The notes under the pieces were generated by a model that did no database searches, was not told the DNA's origin, and was given only the letters and a program-made list of their open reading frames with translations. This document shows, piece after piece, positions 11,313 through 23,200 of a DNA stretch of 64,000 nucleotides. A program made the translations under genes and the position numbers. Every line of letters starts with the position of its first letter. Position 1 is the stretch's first letter. The DNA comes from Symbiodinium natans (lineage: Eukaryota; Sar; Dinophyceae; Suessiales; Symbiodiniaceae), in NCBI GenBank assembly GCA_905221605.1, contig CAJNDS010001125.1:381606-445605 (forward strand). The letters are read 5' to 3'.

Positions 11313-12784
11313 GCACGACCCGCACCCCCCACACTTTTTGAAGTCGCAAATAGTGGTCAGCTCTCTCAGAACTGGGACTTGGCAAAAGCTGAGCTGCTCC
11401 ACGTCAGTAGTCTTGCCGAGGCAGACATCAGAGCCAAAGATATGCGAGTGCTGCCTTGTGTTGTGCATTTTGTGCTTGGACGTCTAGTGTTTCTTGTTGC
11501 AACACCCGCGGCTGAGTTGAAAGCTATGGGCCGATTCCGGTCATTGTAGACTAAGTCGATGATGTGGCACGAAAGGCGTGAGGGCTCAAGCGTTGTTGCG
11601 GGCTCCACAAGCAAGTCGGTCAACCATGGCTGGCTGATGGCTCAGTTCTGCGTCGTGTGACCTTGCATTGGAAGAATCTTGCAAGCAACCGACGCACCAA
11701 CGAGGAAACTCGGGTGCTGACTTCAACTACCTGGAGTTCTTCAAAGAGGAAATCAGAAATGAGAACGCCACCATCAAGATTGGCGCCCTCCTTACCGGGT
11801 AGCCTTAACAGCTTTGAATGAAGCTGCTGGACGAGTTCGCCCGGCTGCTCTCATTGTTCTTCAAGCAGTTTGTCCCCCCTAATAGTGTTAGTCATGTTTG
11901 ACAGCCTAAGGGGCTGTGAACAACCTGCACCTCATCGCCTCGGTCCCGTCCCTGGCACACGGGCTACGCTAGACCTTGCAGAGTCTCAGAGGCTGGTGCA
12001 ACCTTGATCATACGCATGTTTCATGTGCGTGTGTGTGCGCGCACGCAGAGTGCGTAGTAACATCCTCGAAAGGCGATTGCTGCAGCATCTTTCAGCTTCT
12101 TTGTTCCGCCTGCTATGTCGTCCGGTCGATCGTGGGATCAGGAGTCTGCAGGGCTGTCTTCATGCGTGAGCATGGTGGGCTAGTCGCCCACTTCATCGAC
12201 GAACAACCTCCTGGGCTTCCTGCCTAGGCACTGCATGGCCACGTGGCGCGACAAGATGCGCCTTGCACGAGTTCGGCACGGCTGTGGGGGGGGGGGGGTG
12301 CATGGGGTGCTGGGAGCTTGCGTCCTGACTTCCTCAATGCCTGCCACCAATGGGCGGTACGATGTCCATCCCATGGCCGAACCTTCCTGGTGCGACGTCG
12401 CGGAGTCGTGCTGATGCACAAGGGAAAGTGTCAAGTTTCTGGGCGTCGTCTAGGAGGGGGCCACGAGATCCACAGGGCACTGAGCTCGGGGGTGCCAGCG
12501 CCTTGAGGGGGGTTCGGGGTGCCCATCTCCGTTCAGGGGTGGTGTGGTATCCCCACGCGCCGCTAAAACGGCGTGCCGGCTTGGCGTCGTGCATGTGGCA
12601 AACGTACGTAGGAAACATTATAAAACAGCCGAATGTCGCAGTATTTGCCTCAAGCTTTCAGCTTGAAGGCATCATCCACGCCGCTACAGCGCCCTGACGC
12701 GTCGTGCATGTGCCAAATAAGAAGGTAAAATTGTTGTGTTGTCCGCTTATCAGTCCGCCTTGTGATTTCGGGTTGGTGTTTCAG
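11313..12784. other. Unassigned spacer
   Basis: No protein family or RNA gene could be recognised. A short G run lies at 12285-12297, and short frames on both strands overlap each other near 12.24-12.62 kb without convincing protein character. Confidence 0.4.
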
Positions 12785-13171
12785 AGTTACAGCTGTAGCA
12801 GCTATAACTGCAACCCTGCTGTTGTCGGATGTGGTTGGGGCGATACAATTCGCCAGAACTTCCGTTCCCAGATGCTGCTGTTTCCTGAGGCTTTAGGGCC
12901 GCAGCGGACGGTCACCGAGCTGATCCCGTATGTCGTGCAGGTGTGCGCTTGAGGGTCTTCCTTGAATCCCCGCACTCCCGGGTGCAACCTCCAAGGCCAA
13001 ACAAGGTTTTGCTTTGTGCCCGAACTGTGCGAAGCTGACCGACAGGTGGTGCAAGAGGAGCCTTTGTGCAACGATGACGAGTTCCTCTATTCAATGGCAA
13101 GGCGGGGACCGAAACGGATCAGAGGTTGCCAGAAGTTGTTGAGTTTCATGCAAATCAGAAGCAGATTCTAG
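12785..13171 (+). CDS. Hypothetical gene fragment, two exons
   Basis: Two stretches look like real exons. Exon A (12785-12940) follows a tttcag acceptor and is open in phase 0; it reads Cys-rich, then GCGWGDTIRQNF and TVTELIPYVVQ, ending at a gtgcag|GTGTGC donor. Exon B (about 13006 to the TAG at 13169-13171) reads CFVPELCEADRQVVQEEPLC and DDEFLYSMARRG. Both have balanced charge and no low-complexity bias. No family was recognised and upstream exons were not found, so the N-terminus is missing. Confidence 0.4.
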
Positions 13172-13434
13172 TTTAGGTTGCTTCTGTGTTTTTCGGGATG
13201 TAGCAGGTCCCGCATGGACCCCGTTTGTGCCATAGACCTTCGTCCGTTCAGGCAGTATGCCGTGTTGTCTGACTACATCAACGGCCATGACGATCTGTGA
13301 AGACCTCGGGCTTGCTTGGGTTTGGTGTCGTATTTGAGCACCCGGAACATCATTCAGAGCCCTAAGCTCCTCGAACCCGCCCCGCAAAGCCTCGCTCCTC
13401 TCCTCTGCTAAGGCTCATAGCGCCTCTGGAGCAC

Positions 13435-13887
13435 CTAGCGGCGCAGGAAGAGACCGTCATCCGAGACCAGGCAGCTGAAGTGTCGAAGAATTGCCTTGGC
13501 TTCCTTTCGGTGGTGTGCGGTGCCAAGGCGATCCAATCTTTGTGCAAGGTCATTGAGAAGAGGCCCATGTGTTGTGGTAGTGCCCATGCCAAGCAGAGAT
13601 CCCAGGCAACATTCCATTCTCCATGATGCAGGTTCATGTTCCTCAGGACTTGCCGAATGGTCAAGCATAGCACTTCTTTGGTCTCTACACAGCTGCACAG
13701 TGGACCCCTGTGAAGCCATTTTGGCCGTTGGAACATGCAGGTATCCTGTAGGAGGTCCGCTGCCATGATTCTTCCTTGTCCAATGACGTGCGACGACCAG
13801 CTCACCACCGCAAGCACCACACCAACAAGATCGGTTCAAAGCTTCGCAAGCTGGTTGCACAGGGGCCAGACCAAAGAGATCGCGCAA
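13435..13887 (-). CDS. Possible hypothetical gene on the minus strand
   Basis: A 150-codon minus-strand frame beginning MRDLFGLAPVQP, overlapped by a 152-codon minus frame at 13362-13820 in another phase with equally plausible text (NMNLHHGEWNVAWDL). Only one can be real, or they are two exons. No family was recognised. Nearly all identifiable genes here are on the + strand, which lowers confidence. Confidence 0.2.
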   Translation of the reverse strand: MRDLFGLAPVQPACEALNRSCWCGACGGELVVARHWTRKNHGSGPPTGYLHVPTAKMASQGSTVQLCRDQRSAMLDHSASPEEHEPASWRMECCLGSLLGMGTTTTHGPLLNDLAQRLDRLGTAHHRKEAKAILRHFSCLVSDDGLFLRR

Positions 13888-13914
13888 GCACAGGTGAAGG
13901 AGTCAGCTTTGGGT

Positions 13915-14316
13915 ATGGGCATAAGATCGAAGTCGAAGCGTCGGAAGCTGCAACAGCGCGAGCGCTTGGAAGAGTTTCTGAAGACAAATGGCTTCGCGGA
14001 TGTCTTTGAGCCGCGCCTTGCGCCTGGCTGCCTCTTCCGGGCTGAGACCATTTACCCCCTTCACCTGGCTGCACAGGTCGCCGGGTCTGTATTTTGTAAG
14101 AGATCAGAACAAAGCCTCAGGCCCTTGTAACCCCAGTGCGTCAGTTCCTCAAAAGTCCTTCGGACAGCCCAGGTGGGCGATTGTGAGATGGTGCGCCTGC
14201 TTCTGGCCGCCGGAGCTCAGCCCACTCAGAGGACGTCACGTGGGCGCACAGCCGTCGACTTCGCTGCCAAGTCCAAGGGGCCGCAGCGCAGCAAGGCTGG
14301 GCCAAGCTTCTTTTAA
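13915..14316 (+). CDS. Small ankyrin-repeat protein
   Basis: Two exons, 13915-14076 and 14173-14316, separated by a 96-base GT-AG intron (cag|GTCGCC ... cccag|GTGGGC). Exon 1 starts [20 protein letters not shown] and contains [14 protein letters not shown] and the ankyrin core start YPLHLAAQ. Exon 2 continues [17 protein letters not shown] and ends its repeat with [12 protein letters not shown], then stops at TAA 14314-14316. The joined product is about 101 residues with one to two ankyrin units, which mediate protein-protein contacts. The basic, coiled-coil-like N-terminus fits a complete small protein, but further exons cannot be excluded. Confidence 0.72.
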
Positions 14317-14339
14317 GGTTCGCCTCTGTTGAATCCGGC

Positions 14340-14402
14340 TTTAGGGTCTGCCTTAGGGTAGTTACATGGTCCCTTAGTATGGGCCCTTAAAAGGGGGGGC
14401 GC

Positions 14403-14485
<83 letters not shown>

Positions 14486-14685
14486 TGTATGTATGTATGT
14501 ATGTATGTATGTATGTATGTATGTATGTATGTATGTATGTATGTATGTATACATGTATATATATATATGTATCATTCCATCCCCTATATACCCTTCCCAA
14601 CCCAAGGGCCCGAACTTCCGAACCCTTTGCAGGAGGTAAGGGACTATATGAAGGGCCTATGTACTACCCTTAGAGTGACTGCAAT
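14340..14685. repeat. Imperfect inverted repeat surrounding (TA)n and (TATG)n microsatellites
   Basis: Left arm ttagggtagttacatggtcc (about 14350) and right arm (complement of gggcctatgtactaccctta, about 14655) are imperfect inverted repeats. Between them lie (TA)n at 14405-14458 and (TATG)n at 14459-14550. This resembles a MITE-like element in which a microsatellite has expanded. Open frames of MYVC or HTYI repeats here are translation artefacts. Confidence 0.7.
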
Positions 14686-16084
14686 CCCTAAACCCTGTGA
14701 GCTCTAAAACCTAGCCCCTAATCCCTAGTCGGAGGTTCAGGGTACTTATAACCCCAGGTAAAACTGCACCTATGAGCCCCCCTTCCTTTCCTTTCGGGGC
14801 TTGCAGCAAATAATGCCGGTGCTGGCCAAAAGTAGGTGGTGTTCACCTACAGCCATGAAACTAACAAGGAGTCACTATGTCAGGCAGAGAGGAACTGTAC
14901 AGCTCAAGTGCGGGAAGACGATCAAGGTGACTGGTGGGCCGCCGCAAGGCGCAAGCGGCCCAGGCGTGGCAGAGAGCCGGGAGAAGCCGGACCACCGTCA
15001 TGTAGTCGCTGGAAGAGGACCGCCGCACCAGCGCAGCGTGACACGACAGTGTGAGTAACACCCGCCCTTTCGATCACCCGGACAGAGAGGTCCGCATCAA
15101 CCGAGTGCAGAACGGACCGCGTGGCCACGCAGGGACGCCCTTTCCACCAAAGGGCTCCCGAACTGCCCATGGCTTTGACCACCTGTCTTTCGCAACCTGC
15201 GTTGCATGCCAGTTCACTTCTTGGGCAAGGGACGTGACAGGCGCCAAACCTTCCTCCGGGGCCAAAATAGCTGCATGAGCCCGGTCTGCACGAGCTTGCA
15301 AGGCTGAGAGCACACTTCCCGGGGCCACGAACTTCAAGGTGCTTGTAGTGCTGCCCTTGGCAGCCGCTCCCTTGCCTGTACTCTTGGCTTTGTCCTTGGC
15401 ACGGTTCTGGTCTTTCGGTGCCATGGAGCCGTGATGAAGGCGAAGAAGGGTATAGTCCAGCAAGGTACCGCGACCAGCTCTGCACCGCCTTCTTGCCCTT
15501 GCCCTGTTCCGACGGAGTTTCCGGTGCCAGGAAGGCGAAGGTGGCCGTTTCACCCTCGCCACAGTCGGGGGCCACTAAGTTATGAGCTGCGCAGCTCAGA
15601 AAAACACCAGTTGTAATATAAAGGGCAAAAGCCCGAAGCCACATGCGACACCTCCAGGAGACGCAAAGGTTGTAGCCAAAACCAGGAACCAGAAGTAAAT
15701 GACAGCAGGTGGTCCCAGTAGGCTACCAAAAGTAGCCAGTGACGCCGCCAGCGATGGCGGACGTCGACGCACCGAGCGCGAGCGCAGGAGATGCTGGGGC
15801 TCTGCTAGGACAGCAAGAGGTGTGTTCCGGGCAGAAACACACCAAACACTGGGTTTGAGCAGAAGCGCCTTATGAGCCCCCCCTACGTCCCCTAAGTAGG
15901 TTATAAGTAGGCCCAAGGCAATACTTTACGTATCCGAAAGTTGTGTGCCGCACTGATTACATATACTGCTGAGGAGGAGAGCATGGTCGAAGTTGTACAG
16001 GTCTGAAGGCTAGTAGTTAAAACAATAACATAAAACAATAACATATGACTACAAGAATGGCTGAGTTGATGAAAAGGGATGCTC
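14686..16084. other. Mostly unassigned; weak minus-strand frame
   Basis: A 162-codon minus frame (15562-15074) contains MAPKDQNRAKDKAKSTGKGA followed by a mixed-charge stretch (VNWHATQVAKDRWSKPWAV) and could be an exon of a minus-strand gene, but no family was recognised. It overlaps a 240-codon minus frame at 14922-15644 in another phase. Confidence 0.25.
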
Positions 16085-16257
16085 CAAACCCAAAACCCAA
16101 AACCCAACACCCAAAACCCTAAACCCTAAACCCTGAACCCTAACCCCTAACCCCTAACCCCTAACCCCTAAACCCTAAACCCTAAACCCTAAACCCTAAA
16201 CCCTAAACCCTAAACCCTAAACCCTAAACCCTAAACCCTAAGAATCCTAAGCCCTAA
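16085..16257. repeat. Telomere-like array, CCCTAAA orientation
   Basis: About 24 units with CCCAAAA, CCCCTAA and CCCTGAA variants at the left edge and clean heptamers at the right. It faces a second array 105 bases away in the opposite orientation. Confidence 0.95.
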
Positions 16258-16362
16258 ATAGATGCAGGTGCTGGAGCTTCTGAGCTCCCAAGGCCCGGTC
16301 TTCTGCCTGAGGGAAGCCCTAGATGTAATGAGTGCGCAGAAGGACAGAAGGATGGATTGAGC

Positions 16363-16434
16363 TAGGGTTTAGGGTTTAGGGTTTAGGGTTTAGGGTGTAG
16401 GGTTGAGGGTTGAGGGTTGAGGGTTGAGGGTTCA
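16363..16434. repeat. Telomere-like array, TTTAGGG orientation
   Basis: Ten units of TTTAGGG grading into TTGAGGG. It forms an inverted pair with the 16085-16257 array, with about 105 bases of unique sequence between them. Confidence 0.95.
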
Positions 16435-17258
16435 GGAGCTATCATGAGCCAAGCTCTGACTGCGTGCGGCCGTTTGAGAGAATCTCCGACCTGGCCGCTG
16501 CATTGTACAGTTTCCTTGGCCTCCAATTTCTTGATTGGCCCCAACATGGGCGTTGTTATACATACTGTTCCAAAAGGCTAACTCTTGCAGCCTGCAAGCA
16601 GCCTGCAAGTGGGCCTTGCCAGATTCGTGGTTTAAAATTCGTGCTAAATGTTCGAAGTTCGCAACCTTTGAAGAAGACTGCGCTGATGCTGTAGCCAAGC
16701 CCTGTGGCGGCACGCATCGCAGAGGCATGATTGGCCTGACTGCCTCACAAGTCTTTTAACAGCCTCAGTCTTTTTCCTGTTGTCTTTTCAGTTTGACACT
16801 TTGCTCTCCTCTCGGCTACTCGGCTTTGCTCTCATCTCGGTTCCCTGGTTTCTCCAAACCGGAGATATGCTATCGATTGTTTATGGTGCCTAAGATGTGT
16901 GGAGTGAGGACAGGCAAAGTGTGAGCGCGCACCTCTACTCACCCAAGTTCCCGGATCACATCGCCCCAACCGTCGCATGGATCAGAGCATACAGTCACGA
17001 TCGGTTAGCCAGAGCGCGTCTGGGATGGGTGAAGTAGATGGGGGGGCAATTGCGCATGTACGACTCTTGACGGAGTAAGGTCTCCTTGTCGCATATGAGC
17101 CCGTGACTAAATTGCCCCAGATAAGGGGAGAGTAAGGGTGGACGCTATGATCCCGAATCGAAAACCCACGTCGTAGGAAACTTGGTCCGGAGCTCATGTA
17201 GAATTATTTAGTGACCTCGGATGTCGCCATTTGCTTGCGAGCTGAAAACACAGTTGTT
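16435..17258. other. Unassigned sequence upstream of the PP2A-A exons
   Basis: No exon of the missing N-terminal part of the downstream PP2A scaffold gene could be read here, although it may lie in this stretch as short exons. No other feature recognised. Confidence 0.4.
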
Positions 17259-20200
17259 TGCAGCTTTGTGGGGAAATGCCGCGAACTCCTCTACCTGCTT
17301 CCCATCCCCACCTCTTTCTCCTCTGCCTCTTGGCCTCCCTCTCCACCCCTCCCCTCGGCTCTCGGCCCCCTTTTGGGCCTCTCTTGGACGGATCCTGTTA
17401 CAGTGGAGGCCTGCACTAGCGCCGGACCATCTGGCCGCGCCCTTGGACCTCAGCTCATTCTTGTGTTCCAGCTTCCCCTCACGATGTCCTTCAGTGGGTT
17501 CCCCGAGTAACCTTCAGGGCAAGATGATGAGATGTTCTGGAGTTCTGCCAGGTGCCGACTCTTCATCGTCTGGCCACGAAAACAGACTTCTTCACCGCTC
17601 GGGTTTCGGCTTGCGTGGAACACTTAGTTGCAGTTTGTAGCCTTGGAGTCACTTGTAGATGTGTAAAGGGGGCTTTACACAGAGCTCGCACAACAGTACA
17701 CAAGTTCCTGATCCACAAGGCTTTGTGTGCAGCCCGGCCTAAGTAGCAGACGGTGCACAAACAGCAACTCCTGCTGTTTTCTCTTTTGCTGCCTTGTTCC
17801 CGAGTTCCCAAAGGCACTCCTTCCCCTTGCCTACCGTCATGCCCGGAGCTCGGGTGAGGCTGCTGGGTGCCAGTAACGTCTATTATTGCGAAGCATGTTT
17901 CGAGGTGAAAGATGATCAGAAGGCGGGCTTGCGGAAGGTGCGCCTCAGAAGCACGGTGAAGGGCTTGATCCCATCAAGCTGGCACTTGTTTTGTCTTCCG
18001 ACCGCACCGCTCTTCTCGCCGTTGCGTCAGACCATCTGGACAGAGTCTTCGCATCAAGGGAGTTTTATGTGAATGTAGACAGCAGGCTCCACCTGCTTTT
18101 CAACCATTCAAGGTATCTCGCACAGCAACATACCCACGGCTCTACACCGGCTTGCAGCTTCCACCTGCACGTAAAGCTTAGTGCCGCTTAAGATCACTAA
18201 CAGAGCGACTTCGAAAAGTTGCTGCAACTGTGCAGCCTGGGCTGCATGGCCAGCGGCTCACCTGTCAGCTGAGATCGATGCCTTGACACATTTCGACAAT
18301 GAAGTACCGTCGCAGGGTTGCTCGTCACACAGGGATCCGGTCTTGCGTCCCACTTGCACCCACAGTTTCCTTGGGCCTTACACACACATTTTCTTTGTGG
18401 CGGGATGAAAGTTGCACACTCCCGGCATGACTGTGTCAGCTGGAGTAGTTCGCTCGGTCGCTCGATGTACCGGCAGCCACAACCTGCCAAAGACATGTGC
18501 TGGGGTCACACCGCAAGTGTTTCGTTGTTCGTGAAGCGGCGCAGGGCTTGATCGTTCGAAATTCCGTTTTCTGTGGGCTGCACATCGGCTGTCAGGCCTT
18601 CACGATGCTTTGTGCCGATGAGACGCCAATGGTGCGTCGCGCTGCGGCGCACAAGATGCGTGACTTCGTTTCTGTCTGCGCGAAGCAGGCGGGAAGCTGT
18701 GGTGATGCCTGCGTGTCAGCTCTGCACCCTCATTCTCCTCAGGGCAGAACATTCTGTTTTTTTGCGTTGGCTGGCCAGGATCTTCTCACAGACCTGATTG
18801 GCGTCTACAAGCAACTGTCGCAGGAAGACACTCAGGACCCTTGCAACTGTGCAAGAAATCGAGGGGGGATTCCCGGTACCTGTGCTGCAACAACATGGTA
18901 GACGTTAGGTATGTGCAGGGCAAGCTTCACACATCCGAGTTCAGAACCGCAGCACTTCAGGACACAATTCGTGTCGCCTGTGTTCATGCCACACTGGTGA
19001 TTGCCAAGATGCTGAACGCCGATGAGCGTGTTGCTCAGTGAGCCTAACTCGACCTTTCAGGTTCCAGTGCCGCTCCCAGAATCTCGAACGTGTGCAAGTG
19101 TCGTATGGCTAAGGAACCGCCAGCACACCGTGACAGTCATCAAGGACAATGGTCATCAGCACTTTGAGTCGTGACGGTGGTCACAATTCCTGCAACAGCA
19201 TCATACATGGACATGCCGCAGCAACAGAACAGATGTCGAACGTGCTGCGGTGGCGCACAGTGACAGTCAGGAGTTCCACTTCCAGTGCCACAATCTCATA
19301 TTTTATCAGCACCCTAAACCCTAAACCCTAAACCCTGAACCCTGAACCCTAAACCCTAAACCCTGGACCCTGAACCCTAAACTCTAAAAGGCTGCCACCC
19401 GAAGCCCCCACACCCCGGAGTCGACATCCCCAGTGCCACAGTGCCATGATCCAGGATGCTGCAGAAGACCGCTCCTGGCGTGTGAGGCCGGCGCCCAGCT
19501 GCGTGGTTGTGCTGCGGTTCCTTTGTGAGGTCACGTCATGAGAGGGTGTTGAGAGGTTCTGGGGTCGAGGGCTGTTTCTCCTAAGCTCGATGCTCGCGGA
19601 CAGTCTTTGTGCCGGTTTCTCCACAGCTTCTTGGGCCAGATCTGGTTTGGAAGGACGATGTATGCATAAAATGCCATTGAAATGGGCAGTTCTGCCTGGC
19701 TGAGGCACCAGAAGAATTTTCGGAGATGTTTGGCGTGCACGTATCCATTCGTTGTCCAACTGGGCGAAGGCTGACGGTAGCCAAGAACTTTGACCAGCTC
19801 TGCCAAGCCTTCGGTGGGAGGCTCAGGCATTTCTCTACGGAGAGCTTGGGGCCCGCGGCTGCCAAGAGTGTTAAATTTTTGAGGTTTCCGAAGAAGGTTT
19901 TGTCAAGTTGCCGAGGGTTTCCGAGGGTTTCCGAGGGCATCCTACGGTGTTCGCTTTTTCAGAGGGTCGCTCCCATGAGGTCCGGAGCTGACGGCTCAAA
20001 AGCTGATGCAGCCTTTCATCCAGCTGATGAAGGCCGAGCCTTTGTGTGCGAAAGTCTATGAACGTAAGAAGAGCCCGTGCCACTTCTGCAGAATAAGTTG
20101 CACCTTGTCCCTGAGAGGACAACGAGCAGGAGGTGAGGAAGGAGGCCGTGCGCGTCATTGAGGCGTGCCTCAATCTGTCTGGGCCCAAAGTTACGGACGC

Positions 20201-23200
20201 GTGGATGCCAGCCCCCCCCTTTTTTTTTTTTTTCTCTCCAGTAGACCACCCTAATCATACTTGCCCAGGCCAGAGCCTCTCACATCTGAGCAGCTCCAGC
20301 AGCACATTCTGCCGGCAGCCGAGACAAGTTCGCAGAGATGGCCCTCCACCCCAACACTCAAGTTAGCCGGACTAGCCGAGTCGTAGCATGGGCCTATGTT
20401 TAAGACTTCTTGCTCTTGCCAAGTGTTCCAGTCACGCTGCATCTGCTCGAGCGTGCGAAAAAGCTCTAGAACCTTCATCGGGTCAGAAACGATTCGCAGT
20501 TCCCATGCCGTCTCTCAGCTCTCTCGTGGAAGTGCGGGCGTTGCCCTTAAGAAGGTCCCGCATGCCCCGAAACTTCTTCGAGGCTTCTTGGGACCTTGTC
20601 TGCAGTTCGAAGTCGTCGCTTTCGTCCGCCAAGCCGCCGAACTCTTAACCTTTCCCGGCTCGTCCAGTCGTCTCGAAGCCTCTAGAGTCTAGACTGCAAG
20701 AGAAAGTCCCCCAAAGCGAAACACAGCTCTTTCTGCTTTCTGGGACGTTTGAGGCCTCAGTTCCAGGGTCTGGGCCTGGATCCTGCGCAATCCGTGCGAG
20801 CTGCAGGGCCCTTGGCTCCTAATGCCATGACCCGAAGCCTTCAGTGATTTCAGTGCCGTTGATGAAGTGTGGAGATCATCCATCCTTCCTGCCAGAGGCC
20901 CTGGCGCAAGTTTTGGGTCCGGTGGCAAAAGCCCTCGGCCGTGACGCCACCTGGCAGCAGAAAGCATGAAGGCATCCCAGGAGACTCAGGAGACTGTGGC
21001 TTCATCTAGGTACCCGGGGACTTCAGCTAACGTGCTCACTCTAAATGCTCATGACTGAAGCGACGTGTTGCAGTATGGTGCAGCGCCAGGTCACACAACG
21101 ACAGCTACTGAGCGACGCCGCCACGCTTGGGATTCGGGATTGACACGGCCAACTGCTTTCAAATTTCTGTGTGCCGTACCTTGCTTGGTTTGCATGGCGC
21201 TTATGCTGCTTATACTAGCTTCTCGAAGATTTTTTGATATCTAGGTTCACTCCCCAAGAAGGGTCGGCACCACCTGCATGGATCCCATTGCTTCATCTGA
21301 TGCCCTCACCGACAGGTCTCATCTCCGATCTCATGAAGGCCTGTTCAGTTCAAAAACGCAAATTTGCATTGGCCTTGACATCGGTTCGCTTGGGACTCAC
21401 TGGCTCCGAGCTTGCAGGACGAGTTTCATGATGTGCGGCTGAACATCGTCTCGCATGCCGGCCTCATCTGCGAAGTTTTGAGCGTTGATGGCCTGGCCTG
21501 GGCCTGAAAGGTTCCTTTGCCACCCCGATAGATGTGCAATCTGACCCTTTCTACTGCGAAAGCTCACTCCTTCAGACTGGGGTTGGCATTGTGGTTCGGC
21601 TCGTTTTTATGAAGTGAGCGTCTTCCGACATGATGTGTGGTCGTCACCTTCACTACTGCAATCTTCCTTCACGCAATCACACACAGGTTTTTCGTGAAGG
21701 TTCCAGTTGTCGGTTGCTTTCAGCCGCCCTATCGAGGTCCACTCACTTCTGCACACAGTACAGAACTTGATCATGGACAATCACTGGCGAATCCGCCACA
21801 GCCCTGGGATCATCTTTTCCCCCCCCCCCCGCCCCAATGGAGACTGGCCGTCTGCGATGCGCTGCTCTCGGGCATCTTAGGTCAGAGCGTTGTAGAGCAA
21901 GTTCCGAAGCTGGTGGTGGGCTTGGACGGCCGAGCGGGTAGGAAGTGATAGACGTGTTGTAGCGAGCCGAGGGAGGGCGCGAGTTTTTCACGCCTTGCTT
22001 ACGTGCAGCTTGCTTTGTGACTCAGTCGCGACTCTTCGGCATGGAGATGTTCCAGTCCAAGCTGGAGGCCTTTTCCCTCGATAGATGAGCATCGAGTTCT
22101 TGCTTCAATATTTTTTGTGGTTTCTGCCTTCTTAGACAGAGGCAGGTTCTGCGAAACAGCCAGTACGAACTGGCCTCGAGAATTGCACGGCCTGCTGGCA
22201 AGGGATCATGATCATGCGCTCGGTGGGTCATGGTGGGTCGAAGGCCTTCAAGGCGGCTACGTATGGAATCCGGGAAAGCGTGGGCATCACATTTTTCCCC
22301 CCGTTGGACACTTAAATGGAGGTTTCCAGTGCTCATATGCTCTCAGTTTTCACATGCTCCGACAGCTGAAGCGTCATTGCAAGTCTGCCTATAGGGCCTT
22401 GTGATTTTCAGCCGAAGCCACAGGGCCCATGTGGAACAAAAACACTTTCCTGGACACCGCAGTGTAGTCTGGCGATGCTAGAAAGATGAGTGGTCTCGTT
22501 TCCTTGCAGTAACTTGCAACTATTTGGTGTGGGTCAGGCTCGGGGCTTTGGGGTTCCTGCGCAGACCATCTTCCTGTCCAGCTTGCGCGACTCCGTGCAC
22601 TCAGTGCGCCAGGCCCGCTCTCGCAGACTCCTTGTTTTTTCTCCTTCAGAGCGCATCTGACAAGCCCGAGGCTGCCATCCAGCACCTGAAAGAGATTGCT
22701 GATACTTTCGGTTCCCAGTGGACAGTGGAGCACTTGCTGTCCAGCCCCGAGATATGCAGAGATGATCTCAGGTGCTCAGAGACGCTTGTCGTGACGTTGA
22801 GGCCCAAGCTGGTCGAGCAGTACTCCGGCAGCGTAGGCTACGCGAACCGCGTGACAACGTCTGACCCTTCACAAGACTGATTTGGGATTTCCGAAAATAG
22901 GGGTACCCCTTATATACCCCAAAATGCTGTATAATCCTGTCAAAGGAAGCCCCCAAAAGGTTACCCCTATTTTCGGAAACCCCCCCATTTTGGTCAATGA
23001 ACTTCGTTCAACAATTCATCCCAGCTGCTGTGTGGTCTTTTAGGCTCCACGTGCTGCCGCAAGTGTCGGGGGTGATGACGCAGTCTCCTCAGAGCCTCAG
23101 AGTCTTTCCTTTGCTCTACCGTACCGTGTTGATAAAGTTGTTTATATCATTTTGGCCACGGCCACAAAATAGAGGTTCAACCATCTCAGCAAGCTTTCTG

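Noticed and set aside
10842-11468. A 208-codon minus frame, with similar ones opposite each array copy
   Set aside because: Antisense shadow of the 127-residue gene; the Arg/Ser-rich text is typical of the reverse strand of GC-rich coding DNA.
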